DNA of 64,000 nt from Liolophura sinensis (Eukaryota > Mollusca > Polyplacophora > Chitonida > Chitonidae): NCBI RefSeq assembly GCF_032854445.1, contig NC_088302.1, positions 6,631,338 to 6,695,337 on the forward strand. The letters are read 5' to 3'. Made by a program: the position numbers and the translations under genes. Below are positions 33,719 to 45,009 of this stretch, one piece after another (position 1 is the first letter of the stretch; every line of letters starts with the position of its first letter). The notes under the pieces were generated by a model. That model was not told the DNA's origin, made no database searches, and was given only the letters and a program-made list of their open reading frames with translations.

Positions 33719-34164
33719 TATTTCCAAAACAACGTTAAACACTAGCTCCCAAAGAAAAAGGTATGTAAGAAATTATACAAATAAGAAATAAAGCCGTTAA
33801 CACACGAGAGAAGAGGTCATCAGTTTTCAATGATGCCGGGCAGGCTGGATATTCCAGGCATGAAAGTTCAGATTCGTAGTCCGTTAATGAGTTCCAGGTC
33901 AAACAACAAGTAAACAAGTATCTCAGTCGCGCTTTGATTGCAACTGTTCATAAAGGCATCATGCAGATGTAATGAGCATGGCTACCCTTTACGGCCCCTA
34001 GCCCCAGATTAAGGGGTATTAGATACAGTACGAAACTGACGAGCGTTACAGACCTTAACCGAACAGATTGTGATTCAAAAGTAACGGACGATTCCGTCTT
34101 TCTTTAATATGTAAAAATCTCATACTTCAAGAGGCGCCATCTATGATGTTACACATGACATTCT
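33719..34164 (+). repeat. Unclassified dispersed repeat P, copy 2
   Basis: Direct repeat of 4688-5142, roughly 29 kb away. Both copies start at TCCAAAACAACG and end at ACACATGACATTCT, which suggests true element limits. No inverted ends or tail were seen. Confidence 0.7.
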
Positions 34165-35920
34165 TGTCATTTCGAAACATTGACATCCTCAAAGTGTTAA
34201 GCGTAAAATCGTGATTTCTTGCTCTTGTGATCTGAAGACAATCATGGAACAAAAGACCAAAGTCAGATTTTCTAATATTTTAACCGGGCACACTATTGAT
34301 AACAACGATCTGATAATGATAACATTTATCATTCATAAGTTCATAAAAACATATATAAAAATACCAAGTCATCATGACGATGAGTATCTGTAAATACATA
34401 TTCTAGACAATTGACACTAAACGGCGTAATCTAAGCATCTAAACTCCCGATATTTAAACATGTAGATAAACAGAATAAAGCCTTAACTAAGGTTAGTTGA
34501 CCCAATCGGATTTCACCGGGTGCACCAAGCACAACGCTGTTATCGCTGATCAGGTTTTGCTCGCTCTGTTTTGCATATCAAAGAGACGTTGGTTAATCCT
34601 ATGAAGGCAAACAACACAGTACGAAAGTACAATAACCATAGTGAACACCATTAAATGATTTTGATTTCTCTGCAGACTTCCACATGATATTTTGATTAAT
34701 AAGAAAGATAAAATATAGGTCAACACACATTATCATGCTTTCTGAGAGGTATACCGAATTAGAGATTTGTACCCTTCATTGGGTAAACCTAGAAAATTCT
34801 GCATTGCTCCATGTATTTGGCTTCCATCGTATTGCATAACAGTGGTTCTGATAGCTTTCGTCCTGCTGATTAATTCAAGTTGTGGATAATTATATCTAGT
34901 TTGGGGGCATTTTAATACAGAATAATTCTGAGAATCTACTCTCAGACGGGTTTTTGACATCAGAGTTGAGAAGTATTTGTACAATAATGGTACAGTAAAT
35001 CCATTTTACATTGTCCTTGGACCCAGTACTGCCTTCAACGGTTTTGCCTTGACCACAGCCGTAATAAAGTAGACGTCATATTAAGTGAAACTCTGTAGAA
35101 AATGTGTAAAACAGGGATTCATTCACGTTGTTTACAACTCAGTTTTGGCTCCAAAATATCACAAAGCCTGTGTAAAGTTCTATCTTCATGTGGTAACCAA
35201 ATGTGGACACACTCACGTTTGTCCATCTGGCTATACCCCATGTACTGAGGCAGAGGTTGGCCTTTACTGAGGCAGAGGTTGACCGATATCTTATAGCAGC
35301 TTTATCACATTTCCACCTTATCGGCACGTGAAACTTGCTTACAAGTACTGCTTGTATACTTTTTACAAAACAGTTCGTACCACGGGGACAATGGATAATC
35401 AACCATTTCACTGGCAAAAAAAAAAAAAAAAAAACAACACAGAACTAATTAGCGTATGGAGCAACAATAACAAGACAAGTAGGCAAAAAACTTTTAAGGT
35501 GGAATCGTCACACTGGCTCCGCCTGCAAAAATGGGAACTGGTTTTATCGCCTTTGAGTGTGGAGTGGCGTTTTCCACACGACCGAAAAATTAGCTATAGG
35601 AGACGGTCTAATTTATTGTCATGCATGTATTTATAACACCCGTGTTTACTCTCCAACACAGCCTGTGGACAGGTCTAGTGTTTACTAGACAATTAGTTTT
35701 AGTTGTATATTTGTTCTGTCAACACATTACAGGCTAAAGTAATCAGGAATGATTTACGTTTGACCAGTTGTTGCAGTTGACTATGGACAAACATTTAGGA
35801 AAACAGACATTGTGTTAACAATAACTTGTCTTTAAGGTTTGTCGTTAGACGGTCCCGATACCACCTAATTAATCTGTTCACGCAAGTGATTTATGGATGG
35901 TTACGCACGTACCCATATAT
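34165..35920. other. No recognisable gene; poly(A) tract at about 35418-35436
   Basis: Scattered open frames of 60-100 codons lack coding features. A run of about 19 A residues could be a retroposon tail, but no matching body was found. Confidence 0.4.
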
Positions 35921-35922
35921 AT

Positions 35923-35971
<49 letters not shown>
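35921..35971. repeat. (TA)n microsatellite
   Basis: A TA array directly at the left border of the inverted-repeat element at 35972-36577. Confidence 0.9.
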
Positions 35972-35974
<3 letters not shown>

Positions 35975-36577
35975 GGTGGGCATAAAACATAGGCGGTGCT
36001 TTGATGTTGCAATGCCCGAATATCCAAACTTTAGTTCAAACTTTAAACATTAAAATGGCATGATTTTGTTAATATACTGGCCAATATTCAAGGTCATAAC
36101 TTGAGTATTCTGTACACAGGGTTAAAATGAAAACAGCCTCAATAACGTACGTTCCTGCGACCCACATTGCATCACGTCAGGTGTCATGAGAAGAGCTCGC
36201 GCTGTACCTGTGTGACACGTGTCAATCAAGTGTCGTCTGGAAAAATTGTCTAGCTCTAGTGTCAGAGAAACCCTTCTGCCAGAAAGGGGCCAAGTTTTGC
36301 TGAATCAAGATGGGTTTCTATGCGGCGGACAAGGAATTCACCACCTTTTCAAGTAAAGCAAGGTAAAACATCATTTTGAAATGTCCGGTACATGTGTTTT
36401 TGACTCTATTTTGATTTTGGGCCCATGAACAGATATCTTAAAGGACGAAATTGAAATTTGGTCTGTATAGTTAGAACATAATGGCTTTTGAGTGCGTAAA
36501 TTTTTAGAAGCTGACGTAAGAGGGTTTCGGAGATATTGAGTGTCAAAGTACGGCCCAATTTTTTTATTCCCACCCGA
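35972..36577. mobile_element. MITE with TCGGGTGGG inverted ends (606 bases)
   Basis: The left end TCGGGTGGGCATAAAA is the inverted match of the right end, whose reverse complement reads TCGGGTGGGAATAAAA. Weaker similarity continues to GTGCTTTGA and GTACTTTGA further in. A TA dinucleotide flanks each end (35970-35971 and 36578-36579). No open frame codes for a transposase, so this is a non-autonomous DNA element, probably of a TA-targeting group. The left TA lies in a TA microsatellite, so the duplication there is not independent evidence. Confidence 0.65.
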
Positions 36578-36822
36578 TATGTAGTTATGGTCAACGTATA
36601 CTCCAAATATCTGTTTCAGTAGATGGAATATATGCGGTTGATATGATAATAATATATATATGCGATTATGATAAATCGTGACATGTTGTATGCAGTTGTG
36701 ATTCTACCGGTTCCTATAACCGGAACGAAGCAATGAACAAACACCAGCAGAGGTAGGTCCAGTCATAACTCCATTTATTAATGCTATCTGCAGCAGACTA
36801 ATGCAGTGGGTTGTTTACTCCG

Positions 36823-37122
36823 GGATTAGATTGACCTCTGGATAAAGCCTCAATTACGCCACTGGTAAGTATAGTGGATCGTCTACCCCAAGTGGGTTAA
36901 CACCTCGCGTCTTCTGTCTGGGTACCACCTCGAGCCGTCAGGCTCATATTCATGATTTCGTGATAACAACATGATTTAGATTGACCTCTGGATAAAGCCT
37001 CAATTACGCCACTGGTAAGTATAGTGGATCGTCTACCCCAAGTGGGGTAACACCTTGCGTCTTCTGTCCGGGTACCACCTCGAGCCCTCAGGCTGATAAC
37101 ACGATTTAGATTCGACCAATCA
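36823..37122. repeat. 150-base tandem duplication
   Basis: The phrase TTGACCTCTGGATAAAGCC starts at 36831 and again at 36981. The two units stay nearly identical through GTACCACCTCGAGCC. Only a few substitutions separate them, so the duplication is young. It matches no other part of the window. Confidence 0.85.
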
Positions 37123-37576
37123 AGTCATGACACAACTGGCTCCGTCTGGCTACAACTGTCACACCCTCGTAACCCAAACTGTGACATTAATCCTATTACT
37201 AGAAATACATTTACAAAGGTAATTTCACTCATGAGATTATCTTCATCCCATTTCAGATGATTAATAACTTGTAAACTATAAAGTGCGAGAGTATTTCTCA
37301 ATTAGTCATCAACCTTCTTCAAAGCAGTCGAGATAAACCTTGTTAACCTTGGGATGGTGTGATTGAACGAAAATAAAAATGTAGTTACGGTCTATTATCG
37401 TACAACTCCAGTTTGATAAACATCTACAAAGATCCTAGGTATAACTTCAAGTAGAAGTAGCTGTGACTCTGGATTATTCAACAGAGAAGATATCGAGTGT
37501 CACTGTCCCACTATCACACAACGAAAAGTGGTCACTGAAAAAAATGATATGAACACGAGACAAACGACTTTATATA
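37123..37576. other. No recognisable feature
   Basis: Spacer with no coding or repeat signature. Confidence 0.4.
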
Positions 37577-37597
37577 CAATATATATATATATACTTA

Positions 37598-37669
<72 letters not shown>

Positions 37670-37696
37670 CAAAAATTTATATATATATACATATTT
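37577..37696. repeat. (TA)n/(TG)n microsatellite
   Basis: Long TA runs broken by a short GTGTGTG block (about 37597-37607). It marks the 3' truncation point of N7. Confidence 0.85.
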
Positions 37697-39960
37697 TTTT
37701 ATAGAACCTCCCAGCGGAATCGTAAATGATGGACCCATAGTTTAATGTAAACCTCACCAAAGAACAATATATATTTAATAAAATAGATCGGTCAGCACCC
37801 CAATCGGCGCTAGACCTGACCGTAATTATATCGAGAGCCTTTGGACATTTAGCTTTAAGCATTTTTATATCAAGTATAAAGGACAACTTATTGTCAAATA
37901 TTAGTTCTAAAAAATTAGTTTGTTCAACACTCTTTACAGATTCACAAAATTTAAGACCGCGGTCTAAATGAAGTTTCCATATATTAAAAAAATGCATACC
38001 CACTTTTATAGATCTTGAAAATCTAAAACCTTTCTCAGTTGCTTAATTCTCGATCTTAGTGAGACAAGGCTTCAGCCGACGTTCGATGTTATTTATATTG
38101 TTAACACGGTAGCATATTAGGAAATCATCGACACATAAGGAACCCTGTGTGCCAGATGTTAATGCTTTGGCTAATCTATTTGCGTTCATGCTTAACAGAG
38201 TTGTTGATAGTATACTGCCCTGGAGTGCATCCATTTCCCGCTTTTATGAGTCAGAAAAAGTGGACCGTACCCGTACCATAAACTGACGACCAGATAAAAA
38301 TTCAGATATAAACAGTGGTAAACGACCTTTAAGCCCTATATCTGACAGGTCTTTCAAAATATCCTATTTCCATCTGGTGTCGTAGGCCTTTTCAAGGTCA
38401 AAAAATATCGACACCACATGTGCATTATTAATAAAACCATCACGTATAAAGGTTTCAAATCTAACAAGATCTACCTGGACGAAAACCGCATTGTATATTA
38501 GAGGGTAACTTGTTGGTTTCAAGAAAACCAAACAAGTCTATCATTTATCATCCGTTCTGTAGTTTTTATAGACACAGCTGGTAAGAGCTATGGGACTGTC
38601 ATTAGACGGATCAGAATGATCCTTACCCGGTTTTGGAACCGGAATATTACACACTTTCCTCCTTGAGAGTAAAAAAAATTACCAGTTATCCAAATATTAT
38701 TAAGTGGCTCAGGTGGTAAATGGTGCAGAAATTTATAATTAACGTTGTCAGGCCCACATGTACTGCCATGACCCTTTTTAATGCAGTTTTCAGCTCGCCA
38801 ATACTACACAGTTTATTATAGTCTTCCGTATTTTTGCAATAACAGAACATATTAATCTTCTTTTGATTTTTAATCTACTGAAAACTCTGTGGAATAATTC
38901 TCAGAAGAGAATTTCTGAAATATTGTTTCAGCGAGTTTATTAGCGATACATTACCGGCAGAAGGAAGAATATTGTTGTCGTCTTTTAAATGTTGGCCCTT
39001 AAGTTCCTCAACCATGTTCCAAACCTTACGCTTGGGTGTTCTTCACGTAATGCCTGAGACAGAGTTGCGCCAACAAGATCGTTTCTTGGACGTGAGTAAG
39101 CGACGAGACTTGGCTCGAAAAATACAAACCTGGTTTAAATTATTATCAGGAGGACATATTTTGCTTGGCCTTTTTATCATCCTTAATGGTTCTGCGACAA
39201 TCCTTACCGTGCCAGGGTTTGCTTTTAGATTTGTCGAGGTCGTAGGTTTGGTTCTATTCTAAGTTCATTAGAATTTAGTATTGGATCGCCTGCAGCATTG
39301 AGAGTCTCTGGAGTGATGTCGGCCTAAACAGAACATCTCAAATGCCACACAATCTGCTTGATCCAGCTAATACCTAGTTGATCTGTTCTAGAACAATAGA
39401 GAAATGGTCACTACCACAAAGATCATCATGAACTCTTCAATGAAAATCCAGGAGAAGTAATGGATCCGTGATAGTAAGATCAGCAGCAGAGTAAGCTCCA
39501 TTACCTGGGTGTACATATGTATTAGAACCATGACTGAAGTAACATAGTTCCTCTTATATAACAAGTCTTCCACTATCATGCACCTATTGTTTACGTTATT
39601 ACTGCCCCAGAAGGGGTTATGGGGTTTAAAATCTCACATTTTTTTTACAAATGTTTAGGTACTTGTTCTTTAAAATTATGCAGTTGAGAAGCTGGCAACA
39701 TGTATGATGAATATACACCGAACACAATGTAATTTGTTCAGACAATGAAACAAGGATGGCCACAGCCTGGAGCTCTGTATCCCGAGTAACAGGGCTATGA
39801 ATAATATTCTTATTTTTGAAGATTAAGGAGCCGCTCGTAGCTCGCTCTTCTTTATTAAAATAAGTATAATAAAGTGTATGATTTTGAAGAACTATTTTAT
39901 GGTGAGTTTCCTGAAGACGAAGGGCAACATGATTTAATGACTAGACATTTAAATAAAATT
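37697..39960 (-). pseudogene. N7 ORF2 relic: endonuclease and reverse transcriptase
   Basis: The endonuclease is only patchy (QETHLKT-like segment at about 39910, and a degraded GDFN zone near 39640). The linker shares KTPKRKVWNMV-like text. The reverse transcriptase shows VRFETFIRDGFINN and FFDLEKAYDT in the reverse strand near 38460-38370, then QGSILSTTLLSMNANRLAKA and GSLCVDDFLICY. The conserved YVDD is CVDD here (codon 38133-38135, TGT instead of TAT). The thumb 38003-37700 reads KLHLDRGLKFC, KMLKAKCPKALDI and DWGADRSILLNIY. Stops and frame breaks are spread throughout, which fits an old copy. Confidence 0.75.
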
Positions 39961-39984
39961 CCACTGTGTAATTTTGTCATTTAT

Positions 39985-40440
39985 GGACATCATCGCGTTA
40001 CGCGAATAGGATATTTCTCTTTATGTTTGGACCGAGGACGACCCTCGGTTCCTTGGAGATCGGCTGGAAGATCTCCCTGGTGTGCACGAAGAAAAAGAGG
40101 TGTGCAATGTCGAAAAATGTGTATTTAATTTCAGGATGTTACCAGCTTCGTAGTGGAGCGCTTCACTCTGCTAACACCCTGTGAATTTAGTTCTTTGCAG
40201 ATTTCCTCTTTGGTTAAGTCACTGATATCCCCATCCCTATCACTTCCTATGCCCTGACAGCTGTTTAAGGATTTGTGAGGGGATGTGAAAATGGGTATAT
40301 CAGATGTTTAGTCAGGAAAAGACAATTTATGGATTGTTGCTTCCGGATCTGATTTTTTTGACGTTTTTTCAAAGCTGCAGGTGATGCAGAGTCCCTTTCA
40401 ACATAAAAGTAACAATTTTTTTTCATCCTGAGAGCAACGA
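39985..40440 (-). pseudogene. N7 ORF1 relic, knuckle region deleted
   Basis: The pre-knuckle segment (GVSRVKRSTTKLVTS-like, about 40190-40140) joins directly to the C-terminal Ser/Arg tail (about 40090), so all zinc knuckles are lost. Only scattered words match the other copies. Confidence 0.6.
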
Positions 40441-40479
40441 AAAAAGAGAACCTTTTTAAGTTTTAAACTCGTCAAAAAA

Positions 40480-41533
40480 GACGATTAGAGTCTTCTAGGC
40501 TTCTCTGATTTTCTCTTTCTGGTTTTAAATATGCTGAAATTCGGAAGAATAATTCTTAGAAGTTGACTTCTGGGATATTGTTTCAGCCACTTTATTGGAG
40601 ATATCACGAGAAGTTAGAATATTATCACCATCTTTTAAATGTTAGACTTTTGCCTTACTGTTTTTATCCTTAAGTTTGTGAACCATAATCCAGACCACAC
40701 GCATGTGTGTTGATATAATGCTTGAAACAAAGTTCAGCCAACAAGATCGTCTCTTGTCTTAATTCACTGAATTTTACTAAAGGATCATATGCAGCATTGA
40801 GATTCTCCGGAGTGATGTCAGCCTCACAGGACGTCTCAATCTGCTTTGTCGAGATTCCACCTAGATACACGTTTTAAAGAGTTAGAAGTGATATGCTCTA
40901 GTACATTAGGAAAATGGTCATGCACCGTCCAAGAAAAATCCGGGAGAGGTTATGTAACCGTGATAGTGAGATCGATAACAGAATATGAACTATAACCTGG
41001 AGGTAAATAGATCTTAGAAACATCATTGAAATAACACAGTTTGTCTTTAGATAACAAATCGTCTACTATTTTGCCCTTATCATTGGTATTGTTACTACCC
41101 TTCAGGGGTTGATGGGCATTAAAATCTCGAATAATTATAAAAGGGGGTTTGCAGTTGTTCCCTTAAATTATGCAACTGCGAAAGTGACAACGAGGAATGA
41201 GGAGGAACATAAACCGAATATAAAGCGATTATTTCCGATAAAGAAACACGAACAGTCACAGCCTGAAGCTCTGTGCCGAGAGCATCAGGACTGTGTATAA
41301 TAATATTTTTCACGAAGATAGAGGAGCCGCCACTATCTCGCTCTTCCTCATTAGAATAAGTGCCGTAAAGTGTATAATTTTAAAGAGTTGTTTAATCTTT
41401 TTCGGGTGTCTTCAAGTGAGTTTCCTGAGGACAAAGGGCAATTGGATTTAAAGATTGAACTGGCTGTGTTGTTTCAATAAAATTTACCTTAAGGCCTCGA
41501 CTATTCAAATGCATAATTTTGTCTAAGGAAGAC
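40480..41533 (-). pseudogene. N8 ORF2 relic: endonuclease and linker only
   Basis: Starts at the degraded junction TAGTG (family TAATG). It contains CLQETHLKTPEK-like sequence near 41420, ALGTELQAVTVRVSLSEII and YSVYVPPHSSLSLSQLHNL (about 41290-41175), DFNAHQPLKGSNN near 41130-41090, and a linker with LNPATKVAETISQKS-like text near 40590. Several frame breaks. No reverse transcriptase or RNase H follows. Confidence 0.7.
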
Positions 41534-42685
41534 ACTATGGAGGAAGGCGTATAGGAGATTAATTTTTATGTTTTTTTATATTATTTGGACCAAGGACCAC
41601 CTTTCTTGGGAGATGTGATGTTAGATCTCCCCGGTGCGGGTGATGTATCCATCAAATCAGCGAAGGACTAGCGTCCTCCGACGATTCAAACTGATTAAAA
41701 GTTTGCATAGGGTCCCTGGTGGTCTTAGACGTGCGGTCTGGCGGAACACAACCTTTTTATTCAATAGGTCCCTTTGTGAAAGTTTAGGTTTATTGTTGTC
41801 AGAAAAGGTATTAGTATAGTTCTGTTTTTTAGTATCAGTTTGCGTAAAACAAAACGAAAGGGTAGGTTTGGAAACAGGTTTAACTATTCCTGGCACAGAT
41901 ATTGTTTTGGTGTGAGCGAGTGCGTGCTTGGCCTTTAACGTCGTACTTAACAATTTTTTAGCCACATCAGGAATTCTTAGGGTGCATGTAATGTACCTCC
42001 TTGTTGGAAGACGGATTTCTTCCACTCTTTTAACTAGTGCTGTATATTGTAAATTGAGTATATTGAAACACTCTTGACCACATTGTCAAATGAACTGGAG
42101 ATCCGTCGACGAGCATCTAGATAGGTAATATCGTTTTGCACTTTTAAGGTAATAATCTACTTCTCTTTGATATAGAGAGAACAGTCCTTAGATCAGGTCA
42201 TATGCGCTTTGTCGAAATTTAAACATTTCACTGTCTTAGTACATTCGAAACGATCATGAGCCTCTTCTGCATATCGAAAGCAAACCAACTTATTTCCTCA
42301 CTGGCCCTTGCCCCAGTTTTTAACATTTAACTCACCTAGTTGGGTATGGTATATACAGATTCACTACAACACTGTAAGGGCTTATGTCGATCGATTTTGA
42401 TGGGTTGTTGAATATCAGCAGATAAGTATTAAGTTTTAAAATATTGTCATCCTTTTGTTGTAAATCGTTTGACATTAAGAACTCCTTGAGATTTTAATTC
42501 GAAACACATCTGTTTCTCAGCGAATTCGGCGATGTCTGATCTCTATCACTCATCACTTCCCGACTAGAATTTTAAAGTTGTGTGTGCGGAAACAACAGCT
42601 GAAATATCATTTTAGTTATAGGTCATCAAATATATTGACTGCTGTTTACGGAAGCATTCGATCAGAACATTCAAAAGCTTTTTCA
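41534..42685 (-). pseudogene. N8 ORF1 relic
   Basis: Knuckle-like remnants lie near 42330-42180 (the reverse strand shows CFRYAEEAHDRFEC, a degraded CFRCGSEGHDGFDC). The downstream FANVVKRV-like segment at about 42090-42060 is cut by a SINE-beta fragment, and the tail continues with SVPGIVKPVSKPT (about 41900-41860). The N-terminus is lost. Confidence 0.65.
41905..42040 (-). mobile_element. SINE-beta 3' fragment inside N8 ORF1
   Basis: The minus strand reads CAGCACTAGTTAAAAGAGTGG, then CAAGGAGGTACATTACATGC, then TTAAGTACGACGTTAAA and a CACTCGCTCAC tail. It aligns with the 3' half of the SINE at 53353-53711. A possible duplication ACAATAT flanks it (near 42042 and 41898). The tRNA-like head is missing. 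Confidence 0.65.
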
Positions 42686-42855
42686 TTTGATTGGTGTTTG
42701 CACGCCGTACTCAAGAATATTTCACTTATACGATGGCGGCCAACATTACGGTGGGAGGAAACCGGGCAGAGGCCGGGGGAAACCCACGACCATCTGTTGC
42801 TTGTTGGCGTTGTTGGCGTACCTTCCCACGTACAGCCGGAGAGAAAGGACCTGCC

Positions 42856-42857
<2 letters not shown>
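42686..42857 (-). mobile_element. SINE-alpha 3' fragment replacing the ORF1 start of N8
   Basis: GATTGGTGTTTGCACGCCGTAC, TATTTCACTTATACGATGGCGG and CCTTCCCACGTACAGCCGGAGA are the reverse complement of the SINE-alpha body at 44650-44770. The segment is followed directly by (TA)n. Confidence 0.72.

Positions 42858-42904
<47 letters not shown>
42858..42904. repeat. (TA)n microsatellite
   Basis: About 23 TA units. They lie where the N8 leader reaches its TATATA stretch before the ORF1 start, so the tract may have grown from that seed. Confidence 0.9.
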
Positions 42905-42907
<3 letters not shown>

Positions 42908-43469
42908 CCTCACCCTCCACTGAGTGCCAGGAAGGGCGATGCCTGAAACTGGGGATAGCCAGCAGGAAACACATCAGGAACTCCACATGAGGTATACTGG
43001 ACTAGATGGCCTTAATGAGCAGATCCAATTCCCCACCACCCGCTCCTTCGTCTCCCACCCAATGAATAAGGTCACACCTTAGACACGTACTAATCGATTG
43101 ACCCATGAGCCACCGCCTAATACGCAGTCCCGCAAACGAAATTAAAGAAATAACATTTATTTCCTAAAGGGTGGTGCCATGCAGAAATTTGGCACCACGC
43201 GGAGGCAAGACGTGACCAAGCCGAATGATCGGACCGGGCCCATTCGACCTCCCGTCTCTCTCCAAGAAAGGCCAATGTGGTGTGTTGGACGTGAGGATCT
43301 CGCAAGACCAGCACACCGTCAGCCATAAGAATCCCGTCCTAGGAGATTACGGGTCGCAATCCACGGCAAACATCGCTAGTAGTGGTAACTTTACAAAAGA
43401 GAACTGAATACCGGCACTTGTATTTTCTTCCCCTGTCTTCAGAACACGGTACATACATGTTTCAAGTGA

Positions 43470-43600
43470 CTGAAACCTGCGGATGGCCGTGGGTTTCCCC
43501 CGGGCTCTGCCCGGTTTCCTCGCACCATAATGCTGGCCGCCGTCGTATAAGTGAAATATTCTTGAGTACGGCGTAAAACACCAATCAAATAAATAAGTAA
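43470..43600 (+). mobile_element. SINE-alpha 3' fragment
   Basis: Plus-strand order: CCTGCGGATGGCCGTGGGTT, CCATAATGCTGGCCGCCGTC, CTTGAGTACGGCGTAAAACA, then CCAATCAAATAAATAA. The tRNA-like head is missing. Confidence 0.75.
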
Positions 43601-44520
43601 TAACAAGAGGCTGATAGAATCGATAAAGTATTACGGCCAGATTCCATTGGGAAGAACACTAAACGTCTTAGCGAGATCCGTTTACTTGAATTTTACATGT
43701 GAACAGCAATAACGTTTTATTAATTTACGCCTGAAAAGAAAACGAAAACCACATGACGTCTGGACTACATTCTAGAAACAAAATCATAGACCAGTTTAGC
43801 CTTCTCGGCAGAATATTTTTGCGTCACATTGACCTATTTATGAACGACAAAATTAGATCAGTGGATTCCCTCTGCAAACACTGCCTATCATCGTAAAGTT
43901 TGTGCAACAAAGTCAGTTTCTCGCTCAAATGATTTTTTTTTCAGTTTCTCCGAACAAAGGCCCTTTTATCACTCACCATTGTTGATGTCCAACAGAAAAC
44001 GAAGGACAGCTCTCATTACAGTCCCAAATTTTCTGAGACATGTCACCCACAGCGTATGAGCCTCTGTTGGACACGGTGTTATCTGACCCCCTTAGATTTG
44101 TACAGTTTTTGTCCATTTTCGCTTGACCTGGCGCATAGAACGTTTGGCTGAGCCCATCGCATTCAGCCTGACTGTCAACTCCTTCCGCAAGTCGATTGTT
44201 CTGTCATTTATGGTTACGCTATTGAACTTCGCATTAAAGGTTGCTTTGAAATTTTTAACACTCAAAAATCATATATTCAAAACTCCATCAAGGTGGAGAG
44301 CTCACGACGAAAGAAGTTCTGACGAACATCCCAGCACGCACAGAATATTGCTGGTAGACGCATCTCCGTCGATCTTAAACTGCTCTGTGGATATCTACAT
44401 GCGAGCAGGAAGAGGATATCAACGCTTGTAGTCACTTACTGCATGTAAATCAAATTTAAGTCTTGAAACACTCCCAATGCATCTAACATAATGTCATTAT
44501 CATTACAGCATAAATAAAAA
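43601..44520. other. No recognisable gene
   Basis: An open frame of 102 codons at 44123-44431 has no recognisable domain. No repeat match. Confidence 0.4.
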
Positions 44521-44785
44521 GGCCTCCGTAGTCGGCGGGTTAGCACGCCAGCGCCTCGCAATGGCCGATGGTCTTTCCATCAATGCGGTTGCTTCGGGAT
44601 CATGTCCGGCTCAAGATGGCTTCCTCTCCAGCCGTACGTGGGACGGTCTGTGGCAATCTGTGGATGGGTGTCGGTTTCCTCCGGGATCTGGCTGATTTCC
44701 TCCAACCATAATGCTGACCGCCGTCTTATAAGTAAAACATCCTTGAGTACGGTGTAAAACATAATCAAATCAAATACATGAAAAA
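44521..44785 (+). mobile_element. SINE-alpha, complete tRNA-derived copy
   Basis: A tRNA-like head carries a box A-like segment (GTCGGCGGGTTAGCAC, about 44531-44546) and a box B-like segment (GGTTGCTTCGGGATC, about 44587-44601), the internal RNA polymerase III promoter of such SINEs. The body follows (GGCTTCCTCTCCAGCCGTAC, ACCATAATGCTGACCGCCGT), and the 3' end CTTGAGTACGGTGTAAAACA is followed by ATCAAATCAAAT. It makes no protein and would depend on a LINE for mobility. I use this copy as the reference for the other SINE-alpha fragments. Confidence 0.72.
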
Positions 44786-45009
44786 GAACAAATGTCACAT
44801 CTTTAAAGTGAAACATTTTTGATATATTGTTGAGCAAGGCATGTTTGTTTAACGGCAATCATTCTTTTTTATTTAATATATTCACCATGTTAATATCTCC
44901 TTCTTCCATACCTTGATATGCTAGAGAAAGCATTCTGATTTCTGATATCGTCTTAAAGAAGATTATGTTCAGTCTTCATAAAATGCATCATATGAATTTG
45001 AAATATATA

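Larger units (their letters stand above)
37697..40440 (-). mobile_element. N7: 3'-truncated, degenerate copy of family N, head to tail with N8
   Basis: Minus-strand order is: the middle of ORF1 (about 40440-40130), an internal deletion, the ORF1 tail (about 40090-39990), the ORF2 endonuclease (about 39960-39390), the linker (about 39370-38980), the reverse transcriptase (about 38760-38040) and the thumb to 37697. RNase H and the 3' UTR are missing; the copy ends in the (TA)n tract. Its own 5' leader is also absent: just above 40440 the sequence is N8 linker DNA. Confidence 0.78.
40470..43376 (-). mobile_element. N8: 5'-proximal copy of family N ending in the linker, with SINE insertions
   Basis: The leader (43376-42905) lacks about the first 170 bases. 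The start of ORF1 is replaced by a SINE-alpha fragment and (TA)n (42686-42904). ORF1 remains at 42685-41535, interrupted by a SINE-beta fragment (41905-42040). The ORF2 endonuclease covers about 41533-40900 and the linker runs to about 40480. It then meets N7 ORF1 without any reverse transcriptase. ORF1 resembles that of N10 more than N6 or N9, for example in the SQLVKPV-like stretch near 41885. Confidence 0.75.

Noticed and set aside
36823-37122. CRISPR-like repeats
   Set aside because: Only two direct 150-base units with no spacers; the window is animal DNA.
44123-44431. Open frame of 102 codons
   Set aside because: No recognisable domain or repeat relation; composition like the surrounding non-coding DNA.
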